Of a DNA stretch of 64,000 bases, positions 27,224-36,304 are shown in pieces. This DNA comes from Flavobacterium odoriferum. GTDB lineage: Bacteria > Bacteroidota > Bacteroidia > Flavobacteriales > Flavobacteriaceae. Numbering within the stretch: position 1 is the first letter of the stretch; every line of letters begins with the position of its first letter. The position numbers and the translations under genes are program-made. The notes under the pieces are model-generated. The model worked only from the letters and a program-made list of their open reading frames with translations, was not told the DNA's origin and did not search any database. The stretch is from NCBI RefSeq assembly GCF_025499515.1, contig NZ_JAMKFA010000001.1, forward strand, positions 310,001-374,000. The letters are read 5' to 3'.

Positions 27224-27649
27224 ATGAAACTTATATTAAAATCGTTAGCCGTTTTTGCATTAGCAATTACATTGACTAATTGTGGCGAAAAAAAAGAAAC
27301 GGATGCTATGGGCAATCCCGTTGAAACAACAACAGAAACTACTGATGCTGCTCAACCTGAAGCAACTGTTGACCAATTATTAGCAAAAGGACAAGAACTT
27401 TTTGAAGGAAAAGGAACTTGTGCAACTTGTCACAAAGCAGATGTAAAAGTAGTTGGTCCAGCAATTAAAGACATTGCAAAAATTTACAAAGAAAAAGGTG
27501 CAAGTATTGCTTCGTTTATTAATGGTGAAGGCGAACCTTTAGTAGATGCTTCTCAATATGAGATTATGAAAGCCAATTTTGTAATTACAAAAGCTATGTC
27601 AGCTGAAGACCGAAAAGCATTAGAAGCCTACATGATGAGTTTTGAATAA
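27224..27649 (+). CDS. Lipoprotein c-type cytochrome
   Basis: A 141-residue class I-like cytochrome c. The signal peptide ends in the lipobox LTNC (Cys20), a Thr/Glu-rich linker follows, and the heme-binding CATCH is at residues 66-70. A late Met in KAMSAED is the probable distal iron ligand. It would be anchored on the periplasmic side and shuttle electrons in respiration. It follows hemB with a candidate Crp/FNR site and two ATCGATATT direct repeats (27182 and 27199) in the leader. It ends five bases from a convergent response-regulator gene. Confidence 0.88.
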   Translation: MKLILKSLAVFALAITLTNCGEKKETDAMGNPVETTTETTDAAQPEATVDQLLAKGQELFEGKGTCATCHKADVKVVGPAIKDIAKIYKEKGASIASFINGEGEPLVDASQYEIMKANFVITKAMSAEDRKALEAYMMSFE

Positions 27650-27654
27650 CGCTA

Positions 27655-28341
27655 TTATTCAACCACCAATTTAAAGCCCACGCGCGGAATGTTTTCGATT
27701 CTAACGTGGGTTTCTTCTTTTATGATTTTTCGTAATCGAGAAATAAAAACATCCAAACTTCTTCCTAAGAAATAATCATCACTGCCCCATAATTCCATCA
27801 GAATTTTTTCGCGTTTTAATACCGTATTTGGGTTATCTAAAAACAACTTAAGTAACGAAGCTTCTCTTTCGGTTAGCGTGATATTTTGGTTTTCATTCTT
27901 TAATGAATAGTTCTCAGGTTCAAAGTGAAAACTACCAAAAGTATATTGTTTTTGTGTTGAATTATCGGTCGATTTTTGACTTCGGTTTAAGAAAATTTCG
28001 ATTTTTAAAATAAGTTCTTCTATCGAATACGGTTTTATTAAATAATCATCTGCACCCAGTTTCAAACCTTTAATTCGATCTTCTTTCATGGTTTTCGCAG
28101 AAAGGAAAATAATCGGAATTTCTTGGTTTCGCTTTCTAATTTCGGTTGCAATTTCAAATCCATCCATATCGGGTAACATAATATCTAAAACACACAAATC
28201 AAAAGTTTCTTTACAAAATAATTGAAATGCTTCTTTGCCATTATTGCAGTGCGAAACTTCAAAATGTTGCTCTAAATTATCGGCTGTTAAAAACGCTAAG
28301 GTTTCGTCGTCTTCTACATACAAAATACGTTTCTTACTCAT
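27655..28341 (-). CDS. OmpR-family response regulator
   Basis: A 228-residue regulator with a receiver domain (phosphoacceptor Asp53 in CVLDIMLPDMDG, acidic pocket EDD at 10-12, Lys in YLIKPYS) and a C-terminal winged-helix DNA-binding domain (about 130-226, ending SRLRKIIKEE..RVGFKLV). The start overlaps the partner kinase gene by eight bases. Targets are unknown. Confidence 0.93.
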   Translation of the reverse strand: MSKKRILYVEDDETLAFLTADNLEQHFEVSHCNNGKEAFQLFCKETFDLCVLDIMLPDMDGFEIATEIRKRNQEIPIIFLSAKTMKEDRIKGLKLGADDYLIKPYSIEELILKIEIFLNRSQKSTDNSTQKQYTFGSFHFEPENYSLKNENQNITLTEREASLLKLFLDNPNTVLKREKILMELWGSDDYFLGRSLDVFISRLRKIIKEETHVRIENIPRVGFKLVVE

Positions 28342-29602
28342 AATCGTTTTTATTTATTTGGATGGATATTGTAATTCCTTTATCTTCATTATTAGTTGCA
28401 AAAACTTTCCATTTATGCCATTCGCAAACGCGTTTTACATACGAAAGTCCAATGCCAAATCCTTCTATATCTTTACTGTCTTCTCGTGCAACTCTAAAAA
28501 ATTTATCAAACACAAATGGTAAATCATTAGCTGGAATTCCAACACCTTTGTCTGAAAAATTGAGTTGTAATCCTTTGTTATTTTCTTTGGATGATATTTG
28601 AATAATGGCTTCGTTTTCAGAATACTTAACCGCATTGTCAATTACATTATAAATTAAATTATAGAAATGAAATTCATCTGCCATAACAAAATATTTTTTG
28701 GCTAAACCTATCTCAATTTGAATGTTTTTTTGGTGTTTTAAAAGAATATTTTCTTTAACCAATTCTAAAACAGATTGTACATCAACCTTTGTTTTTTCAA
28801 GTGCAATTTGATTGCTATCTGTTTTGGCTACATACAAAATTTTCTCAATGTGCTGATTTAACTTATTACTCTGATTGATGATAATTTGCATGTATTTAGA
28901 CAATTTTGGGTTGTCTTTAATTTCGTTTTGCGAATTAGCGTAGTTTGAAGCAATTAAAATTGAAGCTAGTGGCGTTTTGAACTCATGTGTCATATTATTG
29001 ATAAAATCTTTTTGCAAATCAGTATACCTTTTTTGTTGTAACATTAAAAAAACCGAATACACATATATAATAAGAACCAAAAACAAAACCGCAGTAAATA
29101 CCCAATATTGACTTAAACTTTTGAAATAACTTTGTTTAACATGTGGAAACCGAATAGCAAAATAATAGGTTAAATCGGTGTTTTTCGAAAAACAATCTTC
29201 ACAAACACTTTCTTTTTTTCCGTCAACCGCTACATAATTTCCATACACCATAGATTCTGAACTACAATCATAAATTGCATATTCAAAATCCAATTCTAAT
29301 TTTACTTTTTCAAACTCAGTTTTTAAATAATGTTCCAAAATTTGATTTTCAAAAACATCATTTACGTTTACAATAAAGTAATTTTCGCTAACTTTTTTAA
29401 TTAAATTTGTAGTAGGCAGTTCAGATTTGTTATCCCTATAGATACGTTCTACCACATCTTGTAAGGCAAAATGGATTTTATCTTCTACATCTTTCTTCTC
29501 AAAAATATAGGCTTGATTAAGTAGAAACAATTGCATGATAATTACACCTACAATTGCAAAAAAACCAATAAAAATAACGGTATTAAATCTATTAAACTTC
29601 AT
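28334..29602 (-). CDS. Sensor histidine kinase with Cys-bearing periplasmic domain
   Basis: A 422-residue kinase starting at the ATG at 29602; an upstream frame opening at 29668 is less likely. Membrane helices at about 8-28 and 160-185 enclose a periplasmic domain of about 130 residues containing Cys113 and a CEDC pair (Cys134, Cys137), suggesting redox or metal sensing. HisKA (THEFKTPLAS) and HATPase (NAVKYSE, DKGVGIP, GFGIGLSYVK) follow. It overlaps and surely pairs with the response regulator downstream. Confidence 0.9.
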   Translation of the reverse strand: MKFNRFNTVIFIGFFAIVGVIIMQLFLLNQAYIFEKKDVEDKIHFALQDVVERIYRDNKSELPTTNLIKKVSENYFIVNVNDVFENQILEHYLKTEFEKVKLELDFEYAIYDCSSESMVYGNYVAVDGKKESVCEDCFSKNTDLTYYFAIRFPHVKQSYFKSLSQYWVFTAVLFLVLIIYVYSVFLMLQQKRYTDLQKDFINNMTHEFKTPLASILIASNYANSQNEIKDNPKLSKYMQIIINQSNKLNQHIEKILYVAKTDSNQIALEKTKVDVQSVLELVKENILLKHQKNIQIEIGLAKKYFVMADEFHFYNLIYNVIDNAVKYSENEAIIQISSKENNKGLQLNFSDKGVGIPANDLPFVFDKFFRVAREDSKDIEGFGIGLSYVKRVCEWHKWKVFATNNEDKGITISIQINKNDYE

Positions 29603-29704
29603 AATTACAACGATATTACAAAAAAAAGAAGCGTAAAAAAGCACCGTTAACAAGTCGTTAACAATCATTAAAATTTAATTAACAACAACTTTTTTTTGTT
29701 TCAG

Positions 29705-29712
29705 TAGATTTG
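29705..29712 (+). promoter_or_regulatory. -7 element for the DUF1573 gene
   Basis: TAGATTTG matches TAnnTTTG, 38 bases before the ATG. A long T-run with TTTG lies only a few bases upstream, too close to be the -33 box. Confidence 0.45.
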
Positions 29713-29749
29713 TAACACAAAATTAAAATAACTAAAAATATTATAAGGT

Positions 29750-30247
29750 ATGAAATCAATTAAATTATCAATCGTAGCATTATTTATTGCAAGTGCATCA
29801 TTTGCTCAAGTTAAAGAAGTAAAAACAGAAACAGCTAAAGCGGTTCAAGCTCCAGTTGCAACTGTAACTCCTGCTCCAACTCCAAAACAATCTGTTATCA
29901 AGTGGGATAAAGAAATTCATGATTTTGGTGATATTGAAAAAGGAAAACCTGTTACGTATGAATTTTCATTCACAAACACAACAAACGAAACAGTTTTAAT
30001 TACAAATGTAAAACCTGCTTGTGGGTGTACAGCTGCTAATTACACAAAAACACCAATTAAACCAGGAGAAAAAGGAATGGTTGCAGCGACTTTTACTGCA
30101 GCATCTCCAGGTGGGTTTCAAAAAACAGTTACTATCCTAACTAAAGAAGGAGCTGTAGATGCTTCAAAAACAGTCTCATTTAAAGGAAAAGTTATTGATA
30201 CTGCTGCTCCAGTAACAACAGATAAAAAGACAGACATTAGATCATAA
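29750..30247 (+). CDS. Secreted DUF1573 protein
   Basis: A 165-residue protein with a signal peptide (MKSIKLSIVALFIASASFAQ), an Ala/Pro/Thr linker (about 25-50) and one immunoglobulin-like DUF1573 domain with the conserved HDFGDIEKG and ACGCTAANY segments. The family is abundant in Bacteroidota; its role is unknown. It is divergent from the two-component genes and is closed by a terminator. Confidence 0.85.
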   Translation: MKSIKLSIVALFIASASFAQVKEVKTETAKAVQAPVATVTPAPTPKQSVIKWDKEIHDFGDIEKGKPVTYEFSFTNTTNETVLITNVKPACGCTAANYTKTPIKPGEKGMVAATFTAASPGGFQKTVTILTKEGAVDASKTVSFKGKVIDTAAPVTTDKKTDIRS

Positions 30248-30281
30248 AAATATTATTAATTCAACTTTTGCATCTTATTTA

Positions 30282-30309
30282 ACCATCTGATTTATCAGGT
30301 GGTTTTTTT
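30282..30309 (+). terminator. Terminator after the DUF1573 gene
   Basis: ACCATCTGAT and ATCAGGTGGT pair (one G-T) over a two-base loop, followed by seven T residues. Confidence 0.85.
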
Positions 30310-30320
30310 ATATTTACAAA

Positions 30321-30794
30321 ATGAAAACAGTAATTATAAATACTCCTTTGGGATTTACAGAAATTTGTGGTGATGAAAATGGCATTTCAAAAATTCATGT
30401 ACTAAATGAAGAAACTGAAATCTCTACTAAAATCCCTAAAGAACTAAAAGAAGCTGTTGTTCAACTTGATGATTATTTTAAAGGAAAAAGAACTGATTTT
30501 TCTTTTAAAATTAATCCCTCTGGAACTGATTTTCAGCAAAAAGTTTGGCAGGAATTATTAAATATTCCTTACGGAAAAACATGTTCTTATTTAGACCTTT
30601 CCAAAAAATTAGGTGATGTAAAAGCAATTCGTGCAGTTGCTTCTGCAAATGGTAAAAATCCGCTTTGGATTGTAATTCCGTGCCATCGTGTTATAGGTTC
30701 TGATGGCTCTTTAACTGGATATGCTGGCGGATTATGGCGAAAAAAATGGCTGTTGGAACATGAAAATCCAGTAAAACAAGAAAGTTTGTTTTAG
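30321..30794 (+). CDS. ogt: Methylated-DNA--protein-cysteine methyltransferase
   Basis: A 157-residue suicide repair enzyme removing methyl groups from O6-methylguanine. The acceptor Cys121 is in VIPCHRVIG, the helix-turn-helix arginine finger region is VKAIRAVASANGKNP, and GYAGGLWRKKWLLEHE follows. It lacks an N-terminal Ada metal-binding domain, so it is the Ogt/MGMT type. Confidence 0.93.
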   Translation: MKTVIINTPLGFTEICGDENGISKIHVLNEETEISTKIPKELKEAVVQLDDYFKGKRTDFSFKINPSGTDFQQKVWQELLNIPYGKTCSYLDLSKKLGDVKAIRAVASANGKNPLWIVIPCHRVIGSDGSLTGYAGGLWRKKWLLEHENPVKQESLF

Positions 30795-30855
30795 TTTTTT
30801 TAATTTCATTCTAACTTTTTCCTACTTTTATAACACAATCTTATAAAATTAGCAA

Positions 30856-32034
30856 ATGAAATTCCTGTTGAAATTCCTAAAATGGTTCACAATTATTTTT
30901 ATATCGATTATAGTTTTAATGTACGTATTCGATGTTGATTATTTACTTCGCGCTGTAAAAACAATTTATTTTAAAGGATATACTACCGCTTTTTTAGAAG
31001 ATTATAAAGAATTCCCCAATCGAGAAATCAAAAAAGGAACAGCACAACCATGGTCAATTGCTTCCGATTACAACTCAGTTCCTGCAACTCAAAATTTACA
31101 AAAAAACCATAAAGAACTTCAAACCATTGCTTATTTAATCATTAAAAATGATAGCATTTGGCATGAAAGTTATTTTGATGGATTTGATAAAAACTCCAAA
31201 ACCAATTCTTTTTCTATGGCAAAAAGCGTGGTTACAATGGCATTAGGAAAAGCCATTATGGAAGGAAAAATTAAAAGTTTAGACCAAAAAGTAACCGAGT
31301 TTTTTCCGGAGTTAAAAGGAAAATTTGCAAAAGAAGTAACCGTTGGTGATTTATCTTCAATGGCTTCTGGCTTAAGTTGGGACGAAAAATATTACAGTCC
31401 GTTTTCAATTGTAACCCGAGCTTATTTTGATGATGATTTAGATAAAGTAATTCTTGGATTAAACATTAATGAAAAACCTGGGCAGTCCTTCAAATATTTA
31501 AGTGGCGCTACTCAATTATTGGCGATGTGTATTGAAAAAGCAACGGGTGAACATTTGTCTGATTATGTTTCAAAACACTTTTGGCAACCCATGGGAGCAG
31601 AAAACGAAGCGCTTTGGCAATTAGATGAAGCACCTGACGGAATTGAAAAAGCCTATTGTTGTATTGCAAGTAATGCTAGAGATTTTGCGCGTTTTGGTAA
31701 ACTATATTTGAATAACGGAAAATGGAACGGCAAACAATTATTGGATAGTACTTTTGTAAAAAAATGCATTACACCTCGCTTTAATGAAACGCCACATTAT
31801 GGGTATGGTTGGTGGATGCACAACTTTTTAGGCAAAGATTTATATTACATGCGCGGACATTTGGGTCAGTTTGTAATTGTTATTCCTGAAGACGACATAA
31901 TAATTGTACGATTAGGACATTTAAAAGGTGTGCAAACAACTTATGATCCACACAGTGAAGATTTATATGTTTATGTGGAAGAGGCGTATGAAATGTTGGG
32001 AGAAAGAAAAAAGAAGCAAGAAAAGAGAAAATAG
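30856..32034 (+). CDS. Serine hydrolase, class C beta-lactamase family
   Basis: A 392-residue protein with an N-terminal membrane anchor (about 8-28) and a beta-lactamase/esterase domain. The SXXK motif is SMAK (Ser120, Lys123), the second motif is YLSG, and a RGHLGQ segment stands at the third motif position. Such proteins act as esterases, peptidases or cell-wall enzymes; resistance to antibiotics cannot be inferred. The last residues (GERKKKQEKRK) are encoded by a purine-rich repeat also found at 36001-36016. Confidence 0.85.
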   Translation: MKFLLKFLKWFTIIFISIIVLMYVFDVDYLLRAVKTIYFKGYTTAFLEDYKEFPNREIKKGTAQPWSIASDYNSVPATQNLQKNHKELQTIAYLIIKNDSIWHESYFDGFDKNSKTNSFSMAKSVVTMALGKAIMEGKIKSLDQKVTEFFPELKGKFAKEVTVGDLSSMASGLSWDEKYYSPFSIVTRAYFDDDLDKVILGLNINEKPGQSFKYLSGATQLLAMCIEKATGEHLSDYVSKHFWQPMGAENEALWQLDEAPDGIEKAYCCIASNARDFARFGKLYLNNGKWNGKQLLDSTFVKKCITPRFNETPHYGYGWWMHNFLGKDLYYMRGHLGQFVIVIPEDDIIIVRLGHLKGVQTTYDPHSEDLYVYVEEAYEMLGERKKKQEKRK

Positions 32035-32072
32035 ATTAACCTGAAATTAAATTAACTATAAACCATACAAAA

Positions 32073-32786
32073 ATGATTGAGAAAATTAACTTAAACAACA
32101 TTCTGTTTTTAGACATTGAAACCGTTCCAGAACACCAAAATTATGGTATTTTAGATGAAGAAACGCGTTATTTATGGGAACACAAAACCCAATACCAACG
32201 TAAAGATGAAGTTTCGGCAGAAGATTTTTACGAAAGAGCTGGAATTTGGGCTGAATTTGGAAAAATCATTACTATTTCGGTGGGTTACTTTGTAAATAAA
32301 GGTGATATTAGAAACTTTCGTGTAACCAGTTTTTGGGGAGAAGAAAAGAAAATTTTGAATGATTTTTCGAACTTATTAAATACTCATTTCAACGGAGCGC
32401 AACACATTTTATGCGGTCATAATGCCAAAGAATTTGACATTCCTTTTATTGCTCGACGTATGATTATCAACGGAATTGCTTTGCCAAACAAACTGAATTT
32501 ATTCGGCAAAAAACCATGGGAAGTACCTCATTTAGATACGTTAGAATTATGGAAGTTTGGCGATTATAAACATTTTACTTCATTAAAGCTTTTAACAAAA
32601 GTACTTGGAATTCCATCGCCAAAAGATGATATCGACGGTAGCGAAGTAGCACACGTTTTTTATGTTGAAGATAATATTGATAGAATTATTACCTACTGCG
32701 AAAAAGATGTTATAGCTGTAGCCCAAATTTTTCTCCGACTACGAAGAGAAGATTTATTGATTGATGATGAAATTATTCACGTTTAA
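32073..32786 (+). CDS. Predicted 3'-5' exonuclease (PolB-like)
   Basis: A 237-residue DEDD-family nuclease. The first catalytic motif DIE is at residues 14-16 (FLDIETVPEH), a second acidic motif follows GHNAKEFDIPF, and the last is YCEKDVIAV. It matches the Bacteroidota stand-alone proteins related to the proofreading domain of DNA polymerase B. Cellular role unknown. Confidence 0.88.
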   Translation: MIEKINLNNILFLDIETVPEHQNYGILDEETRYLWEHKTQYQRKDEVSAEDFYERAGIWAEFGKIITISVGYFVNKGDIRNFRVTSFWGEEKKILNDFSNLLNTHFNGAQHILCGHNAKEFDIPFIARRMIINGIALPNKLNLFGKKPWEVPHLDTLELWKFGDYKHFTSLKLLTKVLGIPSPKDDIDGSEVAHVFYVEDNIDRIITYCEKDVIAVAQIFLRLRREDLLIDDEIIHV

Positions 32787-32867
32787 AAAAAATTTCTTTT
32801 GAAATTGCATTTGAATTTTGAAATTACACTTGAATTTGATTTACTACATTTACAAAAAATATAACAC

Positions 32868-34307
32868 ATGGTTTTAAGCAGATTTTGGTTAGTAATATTT
32901 ATATCGTCTATCTTTTTTATTGTTTTTGGATTATTTTCTTCACAATATTATTCTATTGATTATGTACTGAATGGCAAACAAGGCGAACCTCTTTTAATTG
33001 GTGAAAAATATTTAAAAGAAGTACCTCAATTTGTTCAAGATAGTTTACAAAAAGCGGAAGACAAAACATTCATTATTAATAAAAATGAAGCTGATGCAGA
33101 CACTACCTATGTCTACAACAATCAAACCGTAAAAATCTATAGCGGAAAACAAAAAGCAGATGGTTTACTACCTATGACCAAAAGCAGTTTATTTGATTTG
33201 ATTTTACCATTAATTGCATACTTATCTTTCTTCTGTGGGATTATGGAATTACTTATTATTTCTGGAGCTTCTGAAAGATTAGCGAAGAAATTAAGTCCGT
33301 TGTTTGCCAAAGTATTTCCTTCGATTCCTAAAAATCACGAATCGATTTCATATATGACGTTGAACTTTTCTGCCAACTTCTTAGGATTAGATTCTGCCGC
33401 AACGCCTTTTGGTTTAAAAGCCATGCAAAGTTTACAAGAACTCAACGAAGATAAAGACAAAGCAAGTGATGCCCAAATCATGTTCATGTGCTTGCATGCT
33501 GCGGGTTTAACCTTAATTCCTACCTCAATCATCGGTTATCGTGCGGCTGAACACGCTGCCAACCCTGCCGATGTAATGTTGCCTTGTATCATTACTTCTT
33601 TTATTGGAACTATTGCTGCTTTTATATTAGTCGGAATCAAACAAAAAATCAACTTCAAAAGCGCTTCGTTATTAGCGGCTATAATGGGAGTTATTGGAGC
33701 TATTGTGGGGTTATTATTCTACGTAAACAGCTTGGATTTAATCGGAAAAAATTACTTTACTTCAAACCTTTCGGGATTGTTATTGATATTAATCATTGGT
33801 GGAACTTTAATCTTTTCTTTCGTTCAAGAAAAGAAATTCGTAGAACAAAAAACAACCATTTTCGACACTTTTGTAACCGGTGCCAACAACGGATTAAAAA
33901 CCGGAGTGACCATTTTCCCTTATGTAATGGGAATGTTAGTGGCGATATCGTTATTCAGAAACAGTGGTTTGTTTGAAAATATCAGCTACGGAATTTCGTT
34001 TGTTTTTGCACATTTGGGTGTCGCTAAAGAAATTACCGATTCGCTTCCTGTGGCGATGTTACGACCATTTAGTTCAGGTGGTTCACGTGGTTTTATGATT
34101 GATGCGATGAAACAATTTGGCCCAGATTCATTAACAGGAAGACTAAGTTGTATTTTCCAATGTAGTGCCGAAACCACTTTCTATGTTATTGCTGTTTATT
34201 TTGGAAGTGTCAACATTAAAAACACACGCTATACGTTAGGAATGATGCTTTTAGTGGATTTGATTTGTGTGATTACAGCGATTTTTGTGGCGAGTTGGTT
34301 TTTTTAA
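32868..34307 (+). CDS. SpmA/SpmB-like nucleoside-recognition membrane protein
   Basis: A 479-residue protein with about ten hydrophobic segments and two gate-like halves, corresponding to fused spore maturation proteins SpmA and SpmB. Typical pieces include LGLDSAATPFGLKAMQSLQEL and the C-terminal MLRPFSSGGSRGFMIDAM. A periplasmic insert of about 80 residues follows the first helix. The organism is not a spore former, so a transport role is likely but the substrate is unknown. A -7-like TACATTTA lies at 32845-32852. Confidence 0.85.
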   Translation: MVLSRFWLVIFISSIFFIVFGLFSSQYYSIDYVLNGKQGEPLLIGEKYLKEVPQFVQDSLQKAEDKTFIINKNEADADTTYVYNNQTVKIYSGKQKADGLLPMTKSSLFDLILPLIAYLSFFCGIMELLIISGASERLAKKLSPLFAKVFPSIPKNHESISYMTLNFSANFLGLDSAATPFGLKAMQSLQELNEDKDKASDAQIMFMCLHAAGLTLIPTSIIGYRAAEHAANPADVMLPCIITSFIGTIAAFILVGIKQKINFKSASLLAAIMGVIGAIVGLLFYVNSLDLIGKNYFTSNLSGLLLILIIGGTLIFSFVQEKKFVEQKTTIFDTFVTGANNGLKTGVTIFPYVMGMLVAISLFRNSGLFENISYGISFVFAHLGVAKEITDSLPVAMLRPFSSGGSRGFMIDAMKQFGPDSLTGRLSCIFQCSAETTFYVIAVYFGSVNIKNTRYTLGMMLLVDLICVITAIFVASWFF

Positions 34308-34383
34308 GAAATTCCAAATAAGCATCATAAATCTTTTACAAAACACAAAGAATCCGTAACTTTACCTTTCAAAACATACACAA

Positions 34384-35985
34384 ATGGACTTTTTATATCA
34401 AGACCCGTATCCAATTTTAAAAGACGATACACACTACAAAAAATTAACTTCAGATTACGTAAAAGTAGAGCAACTTGGCGATAGAGAAATCTTAGTGGTT
34501 GACCCAAAAGGATTAGAATTATTAGCACAAGAAGCAATGGACGACGTTTCGTTTATGTTGCGTTCAGCACATTTACAAAAACTAAGAAACATTATCGAAG
34601 ATCCAGAAGCAACAGACAACGACCGTTTTGTAGCGTATAATTTATTACAAAATGCTGCTGTAGCTGTAGAAGGTCAATTGCCTTCTTGCCAAGATACTGG
34701 AACTGCGATTGTAGTTGCTAAAAAAGGTGAAAACGTTTATACCGGTGTTGATGATGGCGAATGGTTGTCAAAAGGAATTTACAATACGTACCAAAATAAA
34801 AATCTTCGTTACTCGCAAATTGTTCCAATTTCGATGTTTGAAGAAAAAAACTCAGGTTCGAACTTACCAGCTCAAATTGATATTTATGCGAAAAAAGGAA
34901 ATTCGTATGAGTTCTTATTCTTAACAAAAGGTGGTGGTTCGGCAAACAAAACGTTTTTATATCAAAAAACAAAATCGTTGTTGAATGAAAAATCATTAGA
35001 CGAATTTGTTCGTGAGCGCATTATGGATTTAGGAACAGCAGCTTGTCCTCCATATCACTTGGCTATCGTAATTGGTGGCACTTCTGCGGAAGCAAATTTA
35101 GCAGCCGTGAAAAAAGCTTCGGCAGGTTATTACGACAATCTTCCAACTTCTGGAAACATGTCGGGTCAAGCGTTTCGCGATTTAGAATGGGAAAAAAGAG
35201 TACAAATTATTTGTCAAGAAAGTCAAATTGGAGCTCAATTTGGTGGAAAATATTTAACACATGATGTTCGTGTCATTCGTTTACCTCGTCATGCGGCTTC
35301 TTGTCCGGTGGGAATGGGAGTTTCTTGTTCAGCAGATCGAAATATCAAAGGAAAAATCACGAAAGATGGAATTTTCTTAGAGCAATTGGAAACCAATCCA
35401 GGTCAGTTTTTACCAACAACTGCTCCTCATTTAGAACCAGCGGTAGAAGTTGATTTGAACAAACCAATGCCAGAAATTTTAGCAGAATTATCAAAATATC
35501 CTATCAAAACGCGTTTGAAATTAAACGGAACGTTGATTGTGGCACGTGATATCGCGCATGCAAAAATCAAAGAATTATTAGACGCTGGAAAACCAATGCC
35601 AGAATATTTCAAAAATCACCCGGTTTATTACGCAGGTCCAGCAAAAACTCCAGACGGAATGCCATCAGGAAGTTTTGGACCAACAACCGCAGGAAGAATG
35701 GATGTTTATGTAGACGAATTCCAAGCCGCTGGCGGAAGTATGATTATGCTTGCAAAAGGAAATCGTTCTAAACAAGTAATGGATGCGTGTAAAAAATATG
35801 GTGGATTCTATTTAGGTTCGATTGGTGGTCCTGCTGCGATTTTAGCAAAAGAAAATATCTTAGCTGTAGAAGTAGTGGATTTTGAAGAATTAGGAATGGA
35901 AGCCGTTCGTAAAATTACAGTGAAAGATTTCCCTGCTTTTATTATTACCGATGATAAAGGGAATGATTTCTTTATGAATCTTTAG
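34384..35985 (+). CDS. Fumarate hydratase, class I (iron-sulfur)
   Basis: A 533-residue class I fumarase with both alpha and beta domains in one chain, hydrating fumarate to malate in the TCA cycle. Candidate [4Fe-4S] ligands are the Cys residues in [20 protein letters not shown] and [10 protein letters not shown]. The C-terminal swivelling domain has [11 protein letters not shown] and [13 protein letters not shown] stem-loop terminator follows. Confidence 0.93.
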   Translation: MDFLYQDPYPILKDDTHYKKLTSDYVKVEQLGDREILVVDPKGLELLAQEAMDDVSFMLRSAHLQKLRNIIEDPEATDNDRFVAYNLLQNAAVAVEGQLPSCQDTGTAIVVAKKGENVYTGVDDGEWLSKGIYNTYQNKNLRYSQIVPISMFEEKNSGSNLPAQIDIYAKKGNSYEFLFLTKGGGSANKTFLYQKTKSLLNEKSLDEFVRERIMDLGTAACPPYHLAIVIGGTSAEANLAAVKKASAGYYDNLPTSGNMSGQAFRDLEWEKRVQIICQESQIGAQFGGKYLTHDVRVIRLPRHAASCPVGMGVSCSADRNIKGKITKDGIFLEQLETNPGQFLPTTAPHLEPAVEVDLNKPMPEILAELSKYPIKTRLKLNGTLIVARDIAHAKIKELLDAGKPMPEYFKNHPVYYAGPAKTPDGMPSGSFGPTTAGRMDVYVDEFQAAGGSMIMLAKGNRSKQVMDACKKYGGFYLGSIGGPAAILAKENILAVEVVDFEELGMEAVRKITVKDFPAFIITDDKGNDFFMNL

Positions 35986-36000
35986 TCTTAGAAAAAAGAG

Positions 36001-36016
36001 AAAAGAAGCAAGAAAA
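36001..36016. repeat. Purine-rich repeat copy (other copy 32009-32024)
   Basis: AAAAGAAGCAAGAAAA is identical to 32009-32024, where it encodes the tail of the serine hydrolase. Here it is intergenic, between fumarase and its terminator. Confidence 0.6.
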
Positions 36017-36020
36017 AAGA

Positions 36021-36050
36021 AACCTGTAAGTTGAAAGACTTGCAGGTTTT
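36021..36050. terminator. Bidirectional terminator, fumarase / small unknown gene
   Basis: AACCTGTAAGT (36021-36031) pairs with ACTTGCAGGTT (36038-36048) over six bases with one G-T pair. A T-run follows and an A-run precedes. Confidence 0.8.
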
Positions 36051-36293
36051 TTATTTGATAATTATAGAATTTGTCATAATTAATGTCTGATCTAAACCTT
36101 CATCAGTTAAATTACCAGTTACCAAAATTTCTTTCTTTTCTAATAATTGTACTTCATCTGATTTGTTATCAAAAAGCACAATAATTTTCCTTTTTATTTC
36201 TTTATATACTATTTCTGCTGATAAATAATAATGTCCACCATCCGCTCCATTAGATAAAACATTATATTCTGAAAATTTAAGTTGAAAAATCAT
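36051..36293 (-). CDS. Small protein of unknown function
   Basis: An 80-residue protein without signal peptide or membrane helix; predicted mainly beta with a short C-terminal helix. No family recognised. It starts 11 bases after the rlmI stop on the same strand and ends directly at the terminator, so it is probably a real gene of the rlmI transcript. Confidence 0.6.
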   Translation of the reverse strand: MIFQLKFSEYNVLSNGADGGHYYLSAEIVYKEIKRKIIVLFDNKSDEVQLLEKKEILVTGNLTDEGLDQTLIMTNSIIIK

Positions 36294-36304
36294 TTTACAA
36301 TACT

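Noticed and set aside
27642..27662. Terminator between cytochrome c and response-regulator genes
   Set aside because: TTGAATAA/TTATTCAA is a perfect but AT-only 8-bp stem without a T-run; it largely follows from two facing stop codons, so I do not call it a terminator.
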